64,000 nucleotides of DNA from Branchiostoma lanceolatum (taxonomy: Eukaryota > Chordata > Leptocardii > Amphioxiformes > Branchiostomatidae), in the NCBI RefSeq assembly GCF_035083965.1, contig NC_089736.1:6761501-6825500 (forward strand), in the 5' to 3' direction. Both the position numbers and the translations under genes were made by a program. The notes under the pieces are model-generated. The model was not told the origin of the DNA. It saw only the letters and a program-made list of their open reading frames with translations, and made no database searches. Position 1 is the first letter of the stretch; each line of letters starts with the position of its first letter. This document shows, piece after piece, positions 35,301 through 45,724 of this stretch.

Positions 35301-36072
35301 GGTGTCCCACGGGGCCACGTAGGGGTCACACCCAAAGGTGAAAAAACAGCCCGAAGACTACCCAATTATGACCGTAGCATTAGACAAAAGCATACCTGGC
35401 AAGTGTCCTGATCACCCGAACACGTTTCGGTGTCGGTCGGTGTCATACATTCATCGAAGCCGCCGTTACCCTTCAACTCCTGACAGGAGTGACAAGTCAG
35501 ACCATTGCAGAACTCTGGAAAACATGTACAGACAATTGGTACACAGCTCTTATTCAAGAAGGTTTGCACGGTCTTCAGGTGAACAAAAAGCAGCTTACGA
35601 AATCTACAGGCGCCTTTTGATAGATTTGATTTACCAAATGATAAAATTCGAAATCACAAAAGCCAGCAAACTTTTATGTAACCCCTTTTTTTCACAATTT
35701 CCTTTATAACTGTATTATTATCGGGATTATCCAATTATGAATTGCTGGTGTTTTGGTAAGATCGTGAAAAAGATCGTAAAAAAGAAACAGTTGTTCACCT
35801 AATGCATGTGAAATTATACATTGCTCGACATTTTCATAACAGATGGTAAGAATTCACCAGGTCTTACTTAAATTTCATCCAGTCTTACACACTTGATTAA
35901 AAGGTACTACTTCAGTTTAATGTGCTTAATGTGTTTAATGTCCTACTTGTCCTAAGTTTCAATACACATATAAATCATACAAAACTAGAAAAAAGTTACC
36001 TGGAAATATAGCAACCATCAGGTAAAATACGACGAGTGTTTGCACACTGACTGAATACCTTTCCAGCCTCAT
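32358..36072 (-). CDS. Gene A: LU (Ly6/uPAR) domain receptor with mucin-like stalk, complete, 853 aa
   Basis: Predicted type I cell-surface glycoprotein; ligand unknown. Exons 36000-36072, 35396-35514, 34978-35065 and 32358-34639 sum to 2562 nt in phase. The ATG (36070-36072) follows directly on a splice acceptor, so a 5' UTR exon (36433 upward) is needed. Exon 1 encodes a signal peptide (MRLERYSVSVQTLVVFYLMV). Exons 2-4 give one LU domain with ten cysteines (LTCHSC, FDEC, TETC, DTCQ, RACM, ADC, YDCCTTDLCN). The stalk of about 540 residues is rich in Thr/Ser/Pro and holds five copies of a 20-residue repeat. A transmembrane helix (VGVSLGVLILAVLIGSFLYV, about residues 650-669) precedes a tail of about 180 residues ending in eight 9-residue ESSTxEEKP repeats. 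Paralogue of gene B in sequence and exon phases. Confidence 0.88.
32361..32585 (-). repeat. Coding minisatellite, 27-bp unit, about 8 copies
   Basis: Encodes the C-terminal repeats ESST(T/A/V)(E/K)EKP of gene A. The repeat stays in frame up to the stop at 32358-32360, giving a charged, low-complexity end to the cytoplasmic tail. Confidence 0.9.
33709..34008 (-). repeat. Coding tandem repeat, 60-bp unit, five copies
   Basis: Encodes TAGMTSSAPTTTVDLTSSNP five times in the stalk of gene A. The copies are almost identical at DNA level, suggesting recent expansion or homogenisation. Each contains the palindrome TGACGTCA (33744, 33804, 33864, 33924, 33984). Confidence 0.92.
35218..35350 (-). repeat. 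GC-rich dispersed repeat, copy 3
   Basis: Reverse-strand copy with GTGGGACACCCTGCGGCTAG and AGCAACCCGGGACCCGGTAA. It lies in the intron between LU exons 2 and 3 of gene A. Confidence 0.65.
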
Positions 36073-36206
36073 CTAAAAATCAAAACACAAAGAAACGTCA
36101 CATTTGCTTCTAGAAGCCAACTGTTACATATATAGTATCGTTTGTGTATGATTTCCATGAAAGCGTATACATTAGTAGACGGTTGTGAAATACACAAATG
36201 TTAAAC

Positions 36207-36262
36207 TGGTGTGTTACGCCGAAGGGCGGTTCTACCGGACATACAGATACAGATACAACGGT
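36207..36262 (+). repeat. LINE 3' tail fragment
   Basis: GTGTTACGCC, a short GC hairpin and a tail of ACAGAT units match the 3' end of the LINE fragment at 51757-52055. Only the extreme 3' end is present. It lies in the 5' UTR intron of gene A. Confidence 0.55.
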
Positions 36263-36432
36263 ATAGCACGAAACTAACAAATGTTAGATACCAGAGTAAG
36301 AGTCATTTGAAGAACGCTATTCAGTTAGTTACGTAACTACACACGTTATGTGCGCTTTTAAGGCATTCTTATTCAACATGGACCTTAGTTTAAGACAGTG
36401 TGTATTGTAACGTACAACCACAATGAACGTAC

Positions 36433-36830
36433 CTTGATCAGGACGTACGTGTTTGCTGTTCTCTGTAAAAGACGAGTCGACGAATGTCATGAAAATACAC
36501 TCACGCAACGTTACTTATGTGTTCCAGACTGTTGAAGACTTTTGAGTAAAAGGTGGAAACCGGTAAATCGTTGTGTCTCATCCGTCATCCTTCTGACGCC
36601 CAATCGATTATGTGTTTCAGACTGTTTGGTTGTTTCGGGCACAGGCGCTGTGGAGACTACCGTTACGGCGACGGTAACACCGATGACGTGTGTGCAACCG
36701 CATCACCGCTATTGTTTCCTCGCCTTGATATCCATAGTGAAAACAATCGCTTGCCGCGCAGCGACTTAACTTCCGTAGGAACGGATTTGGACACATTTAC
36801 AGAGCGTTAAGGATACGATCATCGCATAAA
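36433..36830 (-). promoter_or_regulatory. 5' UTR exon and promoter region of gene A
   Basis: A donor (CAAG|gtacgttc, exon edge 36433) pairs with the acceptor right before the gene A ATG. About 180 bp from 36650 to 36830 is conserved with 44845-45020 upstream of gene B, including CTTGCCGCGCAGCGACTTAA and CGTAGGAACGGAT. The inverse strand shows ACGGAAGT, an ETS-type site. The transcription start cannot be placed exactly. Confidence 0.55.
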
Positions 36831-37609
36831 CCTGGTATTACAGTATCATCCAGGGCTTGTGAGCATGGTGGAAAGTATGTTTTAAGCCAACTGACAACCC
36901 CTGAGGCACTCTGGGGACGAGAGTCGCAGGCACAGATTAGGAAGGGTCCCAGGATGCAACAGATCCAGGTAGAGATCAAAAGCTATTGTACAGACAGCTG
37001 ATGGTAGTAAAGTAAGGAAAAAGGGCTGTGAAGTTGTTGTTTTTTAAATTCAGTAAGTATTGATTGTTACTGTCACAGTGTTTAGTTGTAGTTATACGTT
37101 ATATCTTGGTGCGGCCGTCCCTCTACAATAACAACATTCTATCTAATCGTTTTTAAGATTTTGAAACCTTATGTAATTAAGCATCCGTGTTTTAGGAAGT
37201 TCAATGTTAACGGATTTATGTAACTATAGACGCAATTCATGTGCACATTTTTCAATATATATATATATACATATATATATATATTTATATATATGCCATA
37301 TGCCTAGATACCTAGAATTTCAACAAGAATAGGGTAACCTTTAGATGTAAATAAACGCTTCACATTTAATGAGGAAACCCAAAGTTTGGGCAACACATCG
37401 GCTAAATGTTTGCAAGTACATTTACTTCTCCTGGTACAATTCCGTTGCGCAAAGTTGTCAACTAAGATTTAAGGCTTCTTAGATTTCAAACGTTTATCCA
37501 CTTCAAAAACATTGTTATGGCTGTGATAACAATAAAAGGCGTCATTGATTGACATGTACTATGTATATTACTTTAGACATCATTGGTCTACATCTTTGTT
37601 GGCCCTTAT
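36831..37609. other. Gap between genes A and B
   Basis: No gene seen. It holds a TA microsatellite (37253-37295) and A/T-rich sequence that would include the 3' UTR of gene B. Confidence 0.5.
37253..37295. repeat. TA microsatellite
   Basis: Alternating TA run broken by CA and TT. Confidence 0.85.
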
Positions 37610-40600
37610 CTATTGTCCAATCAAATCCTTTAATAGCTGTAGCTTTTCTGCCTGCGATGGAAGAGGTGGAAGTGTTCGTTTCAAAAGTGATTTTTCCGCC
37701 GGGTCATCACTTCTCAAAACTTCAGAGTCAAAAGTGTGTCTGTTCTGTGACTCTGTTGATGTAGATGGCAGTACTTCCTGGTTTTCATCAGTACCGGATT
37801 GAAGATCCTTTTCAGGGATGTCTACAACATGACTCTCTGGTATATCGGGCGTCCCTGGCAACAATGTAGTCATATCTTTATTCTCTCCACCAGCCGGTGT
37901 ATGGGTACCCGTAGACAATGGAACGCTTTTGTCCTCTTCTGGGACGACTACAACATGAGACTCTGATTGGTCGGGCATTCCTGGAAGCGACGGAGTCATA
38001 TTTTCGTCTCCGCCAGAGGATGGTTCATGTACCTGGTTAACATCACCGTCTGATTGTGCCCCGTTCGTATGGTTTGTTACGTTTTCAATGTACATCTCAG
38101 ACCATGCTGTAGGGGTGATCTCCTCAGCTTCAGCCTCTGCAGAATCCGTTGGTTGAACACTCGCGTTTTTCGAAAATTTGTATGCAAATAAACCCATCAA
38201 ACCTAACAATGTAAAAACCCCTAACATAACCCAACCCACCGTTCCTACAACGGCGTCTTGGGATGATTTTAAAGGGCTAGGATTGCCGGTTGTATTAATC
38301 AGGCTTGACGTGGTTATTATTGATATTGTAGAAGGCGTTGCTAGCTCTGCCGATGTTTGTGTGTTTTTCATACGGACAGCGTTGGACGTTGAAGATGCTG
38401 TACTGGTCAATGTAGCTGCACTTTTCGTTGCTGGCGCTTCGTACGATGCAGTCATTAAAATGTCCATAGTTCCACCAGAACTAGATTCAAATGATGTGAC
38501 CTCAACCACTATGGAAGACTGACTAGAGGTCACAGAAATAGAAGGTCCAGTTCTTGTCTCAGAGCTAGAGATGGTGACGTCACTTGTATCCGATGTTGTA
38601 GCTTTACTTGTAACACTTGTAGAGTCTAATGACGTTTCCCCTGTGGTCGTCTTGGCGCGTGACGATGCTTCATTTGTAGACCCAGTGACAAACAAAATTT
38701 CAGAAGTTCTTTCCAAAGGTTTTGATACAGTTGTATTTCCAGTTGTACTGAAGGGAGTGGTTGGGTGAGTTTTAGCTGTTGGCATTGTCTGGACCGTGCT
38801 GTCCCTTTTACTGATCGGTGTACTGAAGATCGGGTTTGGGTTGGGTGTGTTTTGACTTGTCAAGTCAATTGTGCTAGTGGTGGTAGTTGGCTGGGTTGTA
38901 GTTTGTGCGGCTATAGTCGGTGTTGTTGCATCTGAGGTATCTGGCTGAGTTGTGCTTTGGCCTGCAGTGTCAGTTGTACTGGCAATGGTTGTTGGCGAGA
39001 ATGTTGGTACGGTTGTAGTTGTAGTTGTAGTTGTACTGAAAGGAGCGGTTGACTGGGATGTAGCTACAGCAGTTGTCCGTTGAACCGTACTATACAGTGC
39101 TGTAGTGGAGGTAGTTGGCTGGGTTGTAGTTTGGGCGTCTGTAGTCGATGTTGTTGCATCTGAGGCGGCTGGGCGAGTTGTGCTTTGACTTGTACTGTAA
39201 GCTGTGCTGATTAGGCCTGTTGGCGAGAATGTTGGCATGGCTGTAGTTGTAGTTGTAGTTGCAGTTGTACTGACAGGAGTGGTTGACTGAGTTGTACCTA
39301 CAGGAGTTGTTTGAGTCTTACTAGTTGGACTTCCACCTGTACTCCCTGTTGTACTCTTCGGTGTACTGAAGAGTGTCATTTGCTGTGTTGTCCATTGACT
39401 AGTCACGTCAGTGGTACGAGAGGAAGTATTTGGGTCGTTTTTACTTGTAGCAGCTATGCCCGTTGTAACGGTGAGTGTTGTAGGCCGAGAAGTGCCTTGA
39501 GTTCCATCTCCAGTTGCAGCTCCCGGGCCCGGAGTCGTAGTTATTTTGGTTGTATTTCCCGGACTCGTTTGTATGGTAGTGTAGAGTGCGGTAGGTTGAG
39601 CTGTACTTTGACTTGTAGTTTCAGTCCTTGCTGCGGATTGAGATGTGGTCTCACTTGTTCTCACTAGTCTATCGAAGAGTGTGCTTGGATAAGACGTCCC
39701 TTGACTAGTCGCATCATCAGTTGTATTACTGGTAGTTGTGGGCTGGGCTGTGCCTGTAGCGAAGAGTGTTGTTCTCGCAGTTGCACTTTCGGCAGTAGTA
39801 TGAATCGTACTGGAGAGGGAATTTGACTTGGTTGTGATTTGGACTGCAGTTGGTGTTGTCGCATCAGACGAAGTTGCAAGTGGTTGGCTTGTACTTTGGC
39901 TTGTGGTACCAGTTGAACTGACCAGTGTTGTTGGGACAAATGTACTTCCAGTTGTACCAACGAGAGTTGCGCTTTGACTTGCGCTGTCAGTCGTACTAGC
40001 TAGGGCTATTGGCGCGGACGTTGGTACATGTGTACTTACAGCTGTGATCAAGAGAGTGGTTGGCTGAGTTGTAGCTGCAGGTGTTGTTTCAGCCTTACTA
40101 GAGAGGATGACAGTCCGCGTTGTGCTTTGACCGGTACTCTTTGCCGTTAGATGAGAAGTAGTTCCGGTCTCACTTGTACTCGCCAGCGTACTGAAGTGTG
40201 TAGTTGGGTTAGATGTGCTTTGACTAGTCACATCCATTGAACTAGAGGGAGTGGCTGGCTGAGTTGTAGCTGCAGGAGTTGTTTCAGCCTTAAGAGAGAG
40301 GATGACAGGCTGCGTTGTGCTTTGACCGGTACTCTTTGCCGTTTGACGAGAAGTAGTTCCGGTCTCACTTGCACTCTCAAGCGTACTGAAGTGTGTAGTT
40401 GGGTCAGATGTGCTTTGACTAATCGTATCCATTGAACTTGAGGGAGTGGTTGGCTGGACTGTGTCGGTATCAGTTATCTTTGTTGTAACGAAGCGATAAG
40501 TGGATGCTGTATTAGAAGCACCTTCGGTCGGATGACCAATGATTGGGCTTGATGGCGTAACATCATTAACCGTCATTGCTGTGGTGGTGATGTCATCAGT

Positions 40601-43600
40601 CGTTATACGAATGGATGACGTCATACTCAAACTATCAGGGACAGTCTTCCTAACTGTAGAGTAGTCAGTGAGTGCTACTGGGGTGACAGATGTTTCTTCC
40701 GTTGTGTGAAAAGTACTCAATAGTTTGCTTGTAGCTACAGGTCCTACAGACGTTGAGATATCTGTCGTTGCCTGTACCGTTGTCGTCATTGCTTCAGTAT
40801 TAGCATTAGCTGCAGTTGTTTCATGATTTGTTGTTCGCTGGTTTATGAATATTGATGTGGACAGCTCTGTAGGAGATATTTCAGTGTTGAGGCTTGACAA
40901 TGTTGTACTAGGGGATGTCCCAGTTGTGTCGTCCGACATCGCTGATATTCCTTCCCTTATGTGAAAAGTACGTAATGGTTTAGTTGTAGCGACATGCCCT
41001 GAAGAAGTAGAGATATCTGTCGTTGCCGGTACCGTTGTCGTTACTGCTTCGGTATTAGCATTACCTGCTGTAGTTTCTTGATTTGTTGTTCGCTGGTTTA
41101 AGAATGTTGCTGTGGACAGATCTTCAGTAGATACCTTAGTGTTGAGGCTTGACAATGTTGTACTAGCTGTTGTCATAGGTGTGTCGTCCGACATTACTAA
41201 TATTTCTTTTGTTGTCTGAAAAGTACTTAATGTGTAGGGTGTAGATGTAGGCACTAGAGATATGCTTGTAGCAGAAGTGGTCAAGTAATCTAACATTGAG
41301 TCACTTGTAAACACTGTCATTGAAGGTTCTATAGTCAAGGGTTCCGTGCCCAAACTAGATGTACTGGAGTCAATTGCCGTAGCGCTTGTGCTATGAAATG
41401 TACTGGTTGAGTCTATAGTAGGGGTTCCTGGTGGTTTATCTGTTGTTTGAAGCAAACTCAAAACCTCCGTTGTAAATGCAGATGCTGTGGAAAATTTAAA
41501 AGAAGATCTCACAGCATTAGTTGTACTTTGCACTGCCGTCGTTACTGCCTCGGTATCTATTGTGGTTGGCCTGGCAGTGCTCTCAATACTTGTAAAGAAG
41601 GTCGTGTCTTCATCTGTTTGAGTCTCTTGAGGGGGGTTTGTTGTAAACGATTCTACTACAGCTGGAGTATCAGTGCCAAGTTCGGAAGTTGCAGTGGTAA
41701 CTGTTTGTGTGGACCCCAGGCCCGTGGTGGCAAACCCTGGGGTGGAATTCACAGTTTCTGGGACAGAAGCTTCCAGATCAGTAGTAAGTGTCATCATGGT
41801 CGAATCTGAAGCTTTGTCTGAGGTGAGTAGTGTGTCTTTTGTAGTCCCGCTAGGTGTGGATCTCTGGGCTGCAGATGGTGACACAGATGAAACGTCTGAG
41901 GTATCAGTTGAATAATCTATAGTTGTGTCTACTATCTGTCCTATTGTTGTGTCTTTCACGGTAGAAGAGGCTACGTCAGTATTTTGAAGGGCAGTCTCGT
42001 CAAATGTAGACGTTTCGATAGTAGGAGATGTTACGGTCTCAGTTGTGTACCAAAGCTCTGATTCCTTAACGGTAGAATAGGCTACGTGAGTACTTTGAAG
42101 GGCAGTCCCGTCATTTGTTGACGTTGCGATAGTAGGAAGATTGGTAGAAGTTCTAGAGGTTGAAGCCACAGTGTTCACTCCCGATGAAGTGACGTCAACA
42201 GTTGTTTCACTTGTACTCGGTGATGTGGCAATCTCAGTTGTATAGCCAAGCTCTGAACCCTTATCGGTTGAAGACGCTACGTGAGTACTTTGAAGGGTGG
42301 TCCCGTCATATGTTAACGTTTGAAAAGTAGGAAGATTGGTAGAAATTTTAGAGGTTGACGCCACAGTGTTCACTCCCGATGAAGTGATGCCAACAGTTGT
42401 TTCAATGGAAGTACTCGATGGCGTTGCAATCTCAGTTGTATACGCAATCTCAGATTCCTTGACAGTAGAAGAGTCTACGTGAGTACTTGGAATGTTGGTC
42501 CCGCCAAATGTTGACGTTTCGATAGTAGTAGGAGGAACGGTGGAAGTCTGAAATGTAGAATCTCCAGCGTGCAATTCCGTTGAAGTGACGACGTCAACTG
42601 TTATCTCACTTGTACTTGGTGGCGTTGTAGTGGCTGAAATCTTAGATATTGTTTCCGTTGTTTGAGGCCTATGATATGCCTCAGTTGTAAATACAAGAGG
42701 AATCGTCGAAGTATTTAAGGGACGTATGGTCGTATGCGTATGTGTAGTCGTCATACTTTTGTGTGCAGACGTCATACTTCTGTGTGTGGTCGTCATACTT
42801 TTGTGTGTAGTCATCACACTTTTTTGTGTAGTCGTCGGTACAGACGTGGTCGGTGGCGGAGTTGTGGTTGTAACTTGACTGTTACATAAATCAGTCGTAC
42901 AGCAGTCGTACGTATCTAGAAACAAACGAGGAAAAATAACCATTCGAAACAAACATTAGTAAACAAACAAGTTACTTCCTATGTAAGTAAACACAATCAA
43001 AGTATAGGGGCAAACTTCATTCATGAAACCGAAACATATTTTCTTCACCAAAAGTAACCTCTCGGTGTTCTCACGGTGCCTATTTGTCCCGGGTTGACTT
43101 TAACTCTGTGCTAAAAACTTCCGGGGGTCCGGTAGTCGCAGGGTGTCCCACGGGGCTACGTGGGGACCGACGCATAACACGGAAAACGACGTTCAAGTAG
43201 TTACTCCCATCAAATATCTGGCTCTTGATTACCTGTAAGAGCGGCTGACGACGCACAATCCGCTGCTGTTATGCAGGCTCTCTTGACAAGAGTGATGAAG
43301 GCGTTTGACAGGAACAAATACTGGAAAATAAAAAGTATAATCAGTACGTAATATTTACCCTATTCATTTTTACATGATGTTTGATAGTGATTAGTGACCT
43401 TACTATATTGTTTTTGGTTGTGCATGTGTGTTCGCACATATAGCTAGAAATTCGTTTAATGAATTTGTTTGGGGGTATTTATTGACGTCCCGGAGATACA
43501 TGGCGATTTTGGACCCCCTAGCAACTTTTTCAGGTACTGCAGTATTACAGGCCTACGTCCCTTCCCTGAAGGTAGTGTGGTATAGTCCATGGACAGCTTG

Positions 43601-44406
43601 TCAGCAGTCTCGGACGAATGGTCCATCATTGGAGGGAGATAGCTGGGGTTGATTAAGGGAAGGGGAGGATCACTAGCATCTGTAATGGCTATGGCTATGG
43701 CATTAACAAATTCACCAAAACATGATTATTTCAGTGTGAAATGTTTTTTAATTTTTTGTTAAAGACACACACCTGACAAGTGTCCTGATCCCCCGCACAT
43801 GTCTCGGTAGTGGTCAGACCTCTCGAACAGTCGTCGAACCCGCTGTTCCCCCGCAAACCTTGGCAGGAGTAACACGTCAGGGCAACACTGGACTCTGCAA
43901 GGGAGGCAATTGACACTCAACTTTGAAGTGAGACACCGCTGTTCTTAAGAATTGGAACTACTCTCCGACGAACAAATAACTGTATACAATGTTAAGAGAC
44001 TTGAGAAACGAGTGTATTTTGAACTTATAGAAAATAGATGTCTAATTCTTTTTCTTCTTGAGACCTTTTATTTACTCGTAATTACAGAAACCGAAATATT
44101 TCCGTGTCACCTAAACTTTATCTTAAGGTATTCAGCAATTCCTTTGCCCCTTTTCATTCACAATTACAGGTTTTGAAATAGCTCCAGTGTTTTGGACTAC
44201 AGTATTAAAGGATTGTGGAGAGCTTGATAAGACAATAGAACACTGTCAGTCTTTGCTCACCTAAAGTAAAACACATTGTGTCGCACCATTAAAGTACTCA
44301 TGCCAACAACTGTCTACATTTGGGCATGCACATAAAAATAACAAAACACATAGTTCTCACCTGTAAACGCACCAATCACGAGGTAAACTATAAGCATTGT
44401 CTGCAT
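37610..44406 (-). CDS. Gene B: LU-domain receptor with very long mucin-like stalk, complete, 1853 aa
   Basis: Paralogue of gene A. Exons 44361-44406 (start MQTMLIVYLVIGAF), 43773-43894, 43233-43320 and 37610-42915 sum to 5562 nt in phase. The LU domain has ten cysteines (LTCYSC, FDDC, TETC, DTCQ, RACI, ADC, YDCCTTDLCN). One 5306-nt exon encodes the stalk (about 1550 residues, mostly Thr, Ser, Pro and Ala), a transmembrane helix near residues 1645-1665 (VMLGVFTLLGLMGLFAYKF) and a tail of about 185 residues. The stalk carries blocks of degenerate repeats, including two copies of a segment of about 65 residues (40075-40450) and two or three copies of one of about 80 residues (40690-41220). The juxtamembrane SVQPTD and the LPGxPD-ESHVV-P tail motifs are shared with gene A. 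An earlier in-frame start is not available in exon 1. Confidence 0.87.
40075..40450 (-). repeat. Coding duplication of about 195 bp in the gene B stalk
   Basis: Two adjacent units each encode SSSMD, STSxPTTHFSTL, ETGTTS, TAKSTGQSTT and KAETTPAATTQP. They are more alike than the rest of the stalk, so this part has duplicated recently. Confidence 0.8.
43060..43180 (-). repeat. GC-rich dispersed repeat, copy 4
   Basis: Reverse-strand copy with CCCGTGGGACACCCTGCGAC and the AACCCGGGACAAATAGG end. It lies in the intron between gene B exons 3 and 4, a different intron from the copy in gene A, so the two were inserted separately. Confidence 0.65.
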
Positions 44407-44769
44407 ACTGACTGAAATGCTCACGGCAATCTCTGAAAAGATACGAAGTGTAATATTGTGAGTCCATCGTCAGTGATATCTGTTTTAGAAAAACACACGA
44501 CACGTTTCTGTGTACTCATGCTTCCAATGTAAAGTAAAAGCAGAAATGGTTGTACAATCTATTGTATAACTATACAAATACATGCAATCTTTCATATCAA
44601 GAAGTACAACAGAAAATCATCACCGATCATAACTAGATACCGCACCTTTTGAATAACCGAGATTTGTAGAGCGAATCAACTACGTTATGGATGATTGTAA
44701 GGTATTCTTGGCCCTGTTTATATTTCTTCAAATCTAAATCTTTAAAACTTTTAATCAAGTGAAACGTAC

Positions 44770-45020
44770 CTTTTGACAGACAGTTCTCCTTAAAAATGTG
44801 ACCGCGGGTTCTGTAACCGTGTGCTTGTCTCTGGCACGAGCACTATGGGAGCTACCGTTACAGCGACGACAACACCGATGACGTGGGTTGGGTTAAGCCA
44901 CTGCTCTATTGTTTCCTTGCCATGGTATCAAAAAAAAAGCGCTTGCCGCGCAGCGACTTAACTTCCGTAGGAACGGATCTGGACAGACTTACAGAGCGCT
45001 AAAGATACTATCATCGCGTG
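44770..45020 (-). promoter_or_regulatory. 5' UTR exon and promoter region of gene B
   Basis: Donor AAAAG|gtacgttt with exon edge at 44770. The upstream 175 bp matches the corresponding region of gene A, including CTTGCCGCGCAGCGACTTAA. This indicates that promoter and coding region were duplicated together. Confidence 0.55.
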
Positions 45021-45724
45021 AGCCCGGATTTATAATATCAGTCTAGCTCGATTATCAACTATAATCATATCTGACGTCCATCCGTGACGTCACATCCGTT
45101 ATATATGATTCGTTTGCTAGAAATACATGCTTTATTGACACGCCCAAAAAGTAGTGATATTTTCGCAACGTTTCCGCCATAATCATAGACACACAAAATA
45201 CGTGTAAAAACGACCAACAATGCAGACTGAAATGCAGCAGTGATATCTGTATTCAGTTCACGATATTTGTAGGTTATGCCTTTTATAACACTATTTTCAA
45301 GTGCGAATGTATGCGTTATTTCAATTAACACATTTGGTCTGTAACGTTACATTTAATAAGTGCATCATGTGATGAATATGTTATACAATGACAACAAGAA
45401 ATTGAATGTCTCATACATCTGCGAAATATCTTACGTTTTTGTGAATTTCTTGATAAACTATAACACAACCTTGTCGATTTCACACATAACATGCTCCACT
45501 CTCGGGCACTTCAGGCTAGGTTTCATGACTTTCATCCATGCCTGCCGAAGAAAGTTGGACGCAGGACAGCTCAACCTTCGCATCCTGCCTGTCTCCGAAT
45601 TCATCTCAGCCCGGGGACAAACTTGAACACACACCAAGACAAACAAACAAATAAACAGACCGAGAACAATACCTCTGTTTTCACAGAGGTAACTAGCATG
45701 CATAAAAGCCACTTTCTTTAGTTG
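45021..45724. other. Gap between cassette C and gene B
   Basis: No gene seen. The segment at about 45635-45700, with ACCAAGACAAACAAACAAAT and TCAGAGGTAA-like ends, recurs at 4680-4745 and looks like the tail of a dispersed element. Confidence 0.5.
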
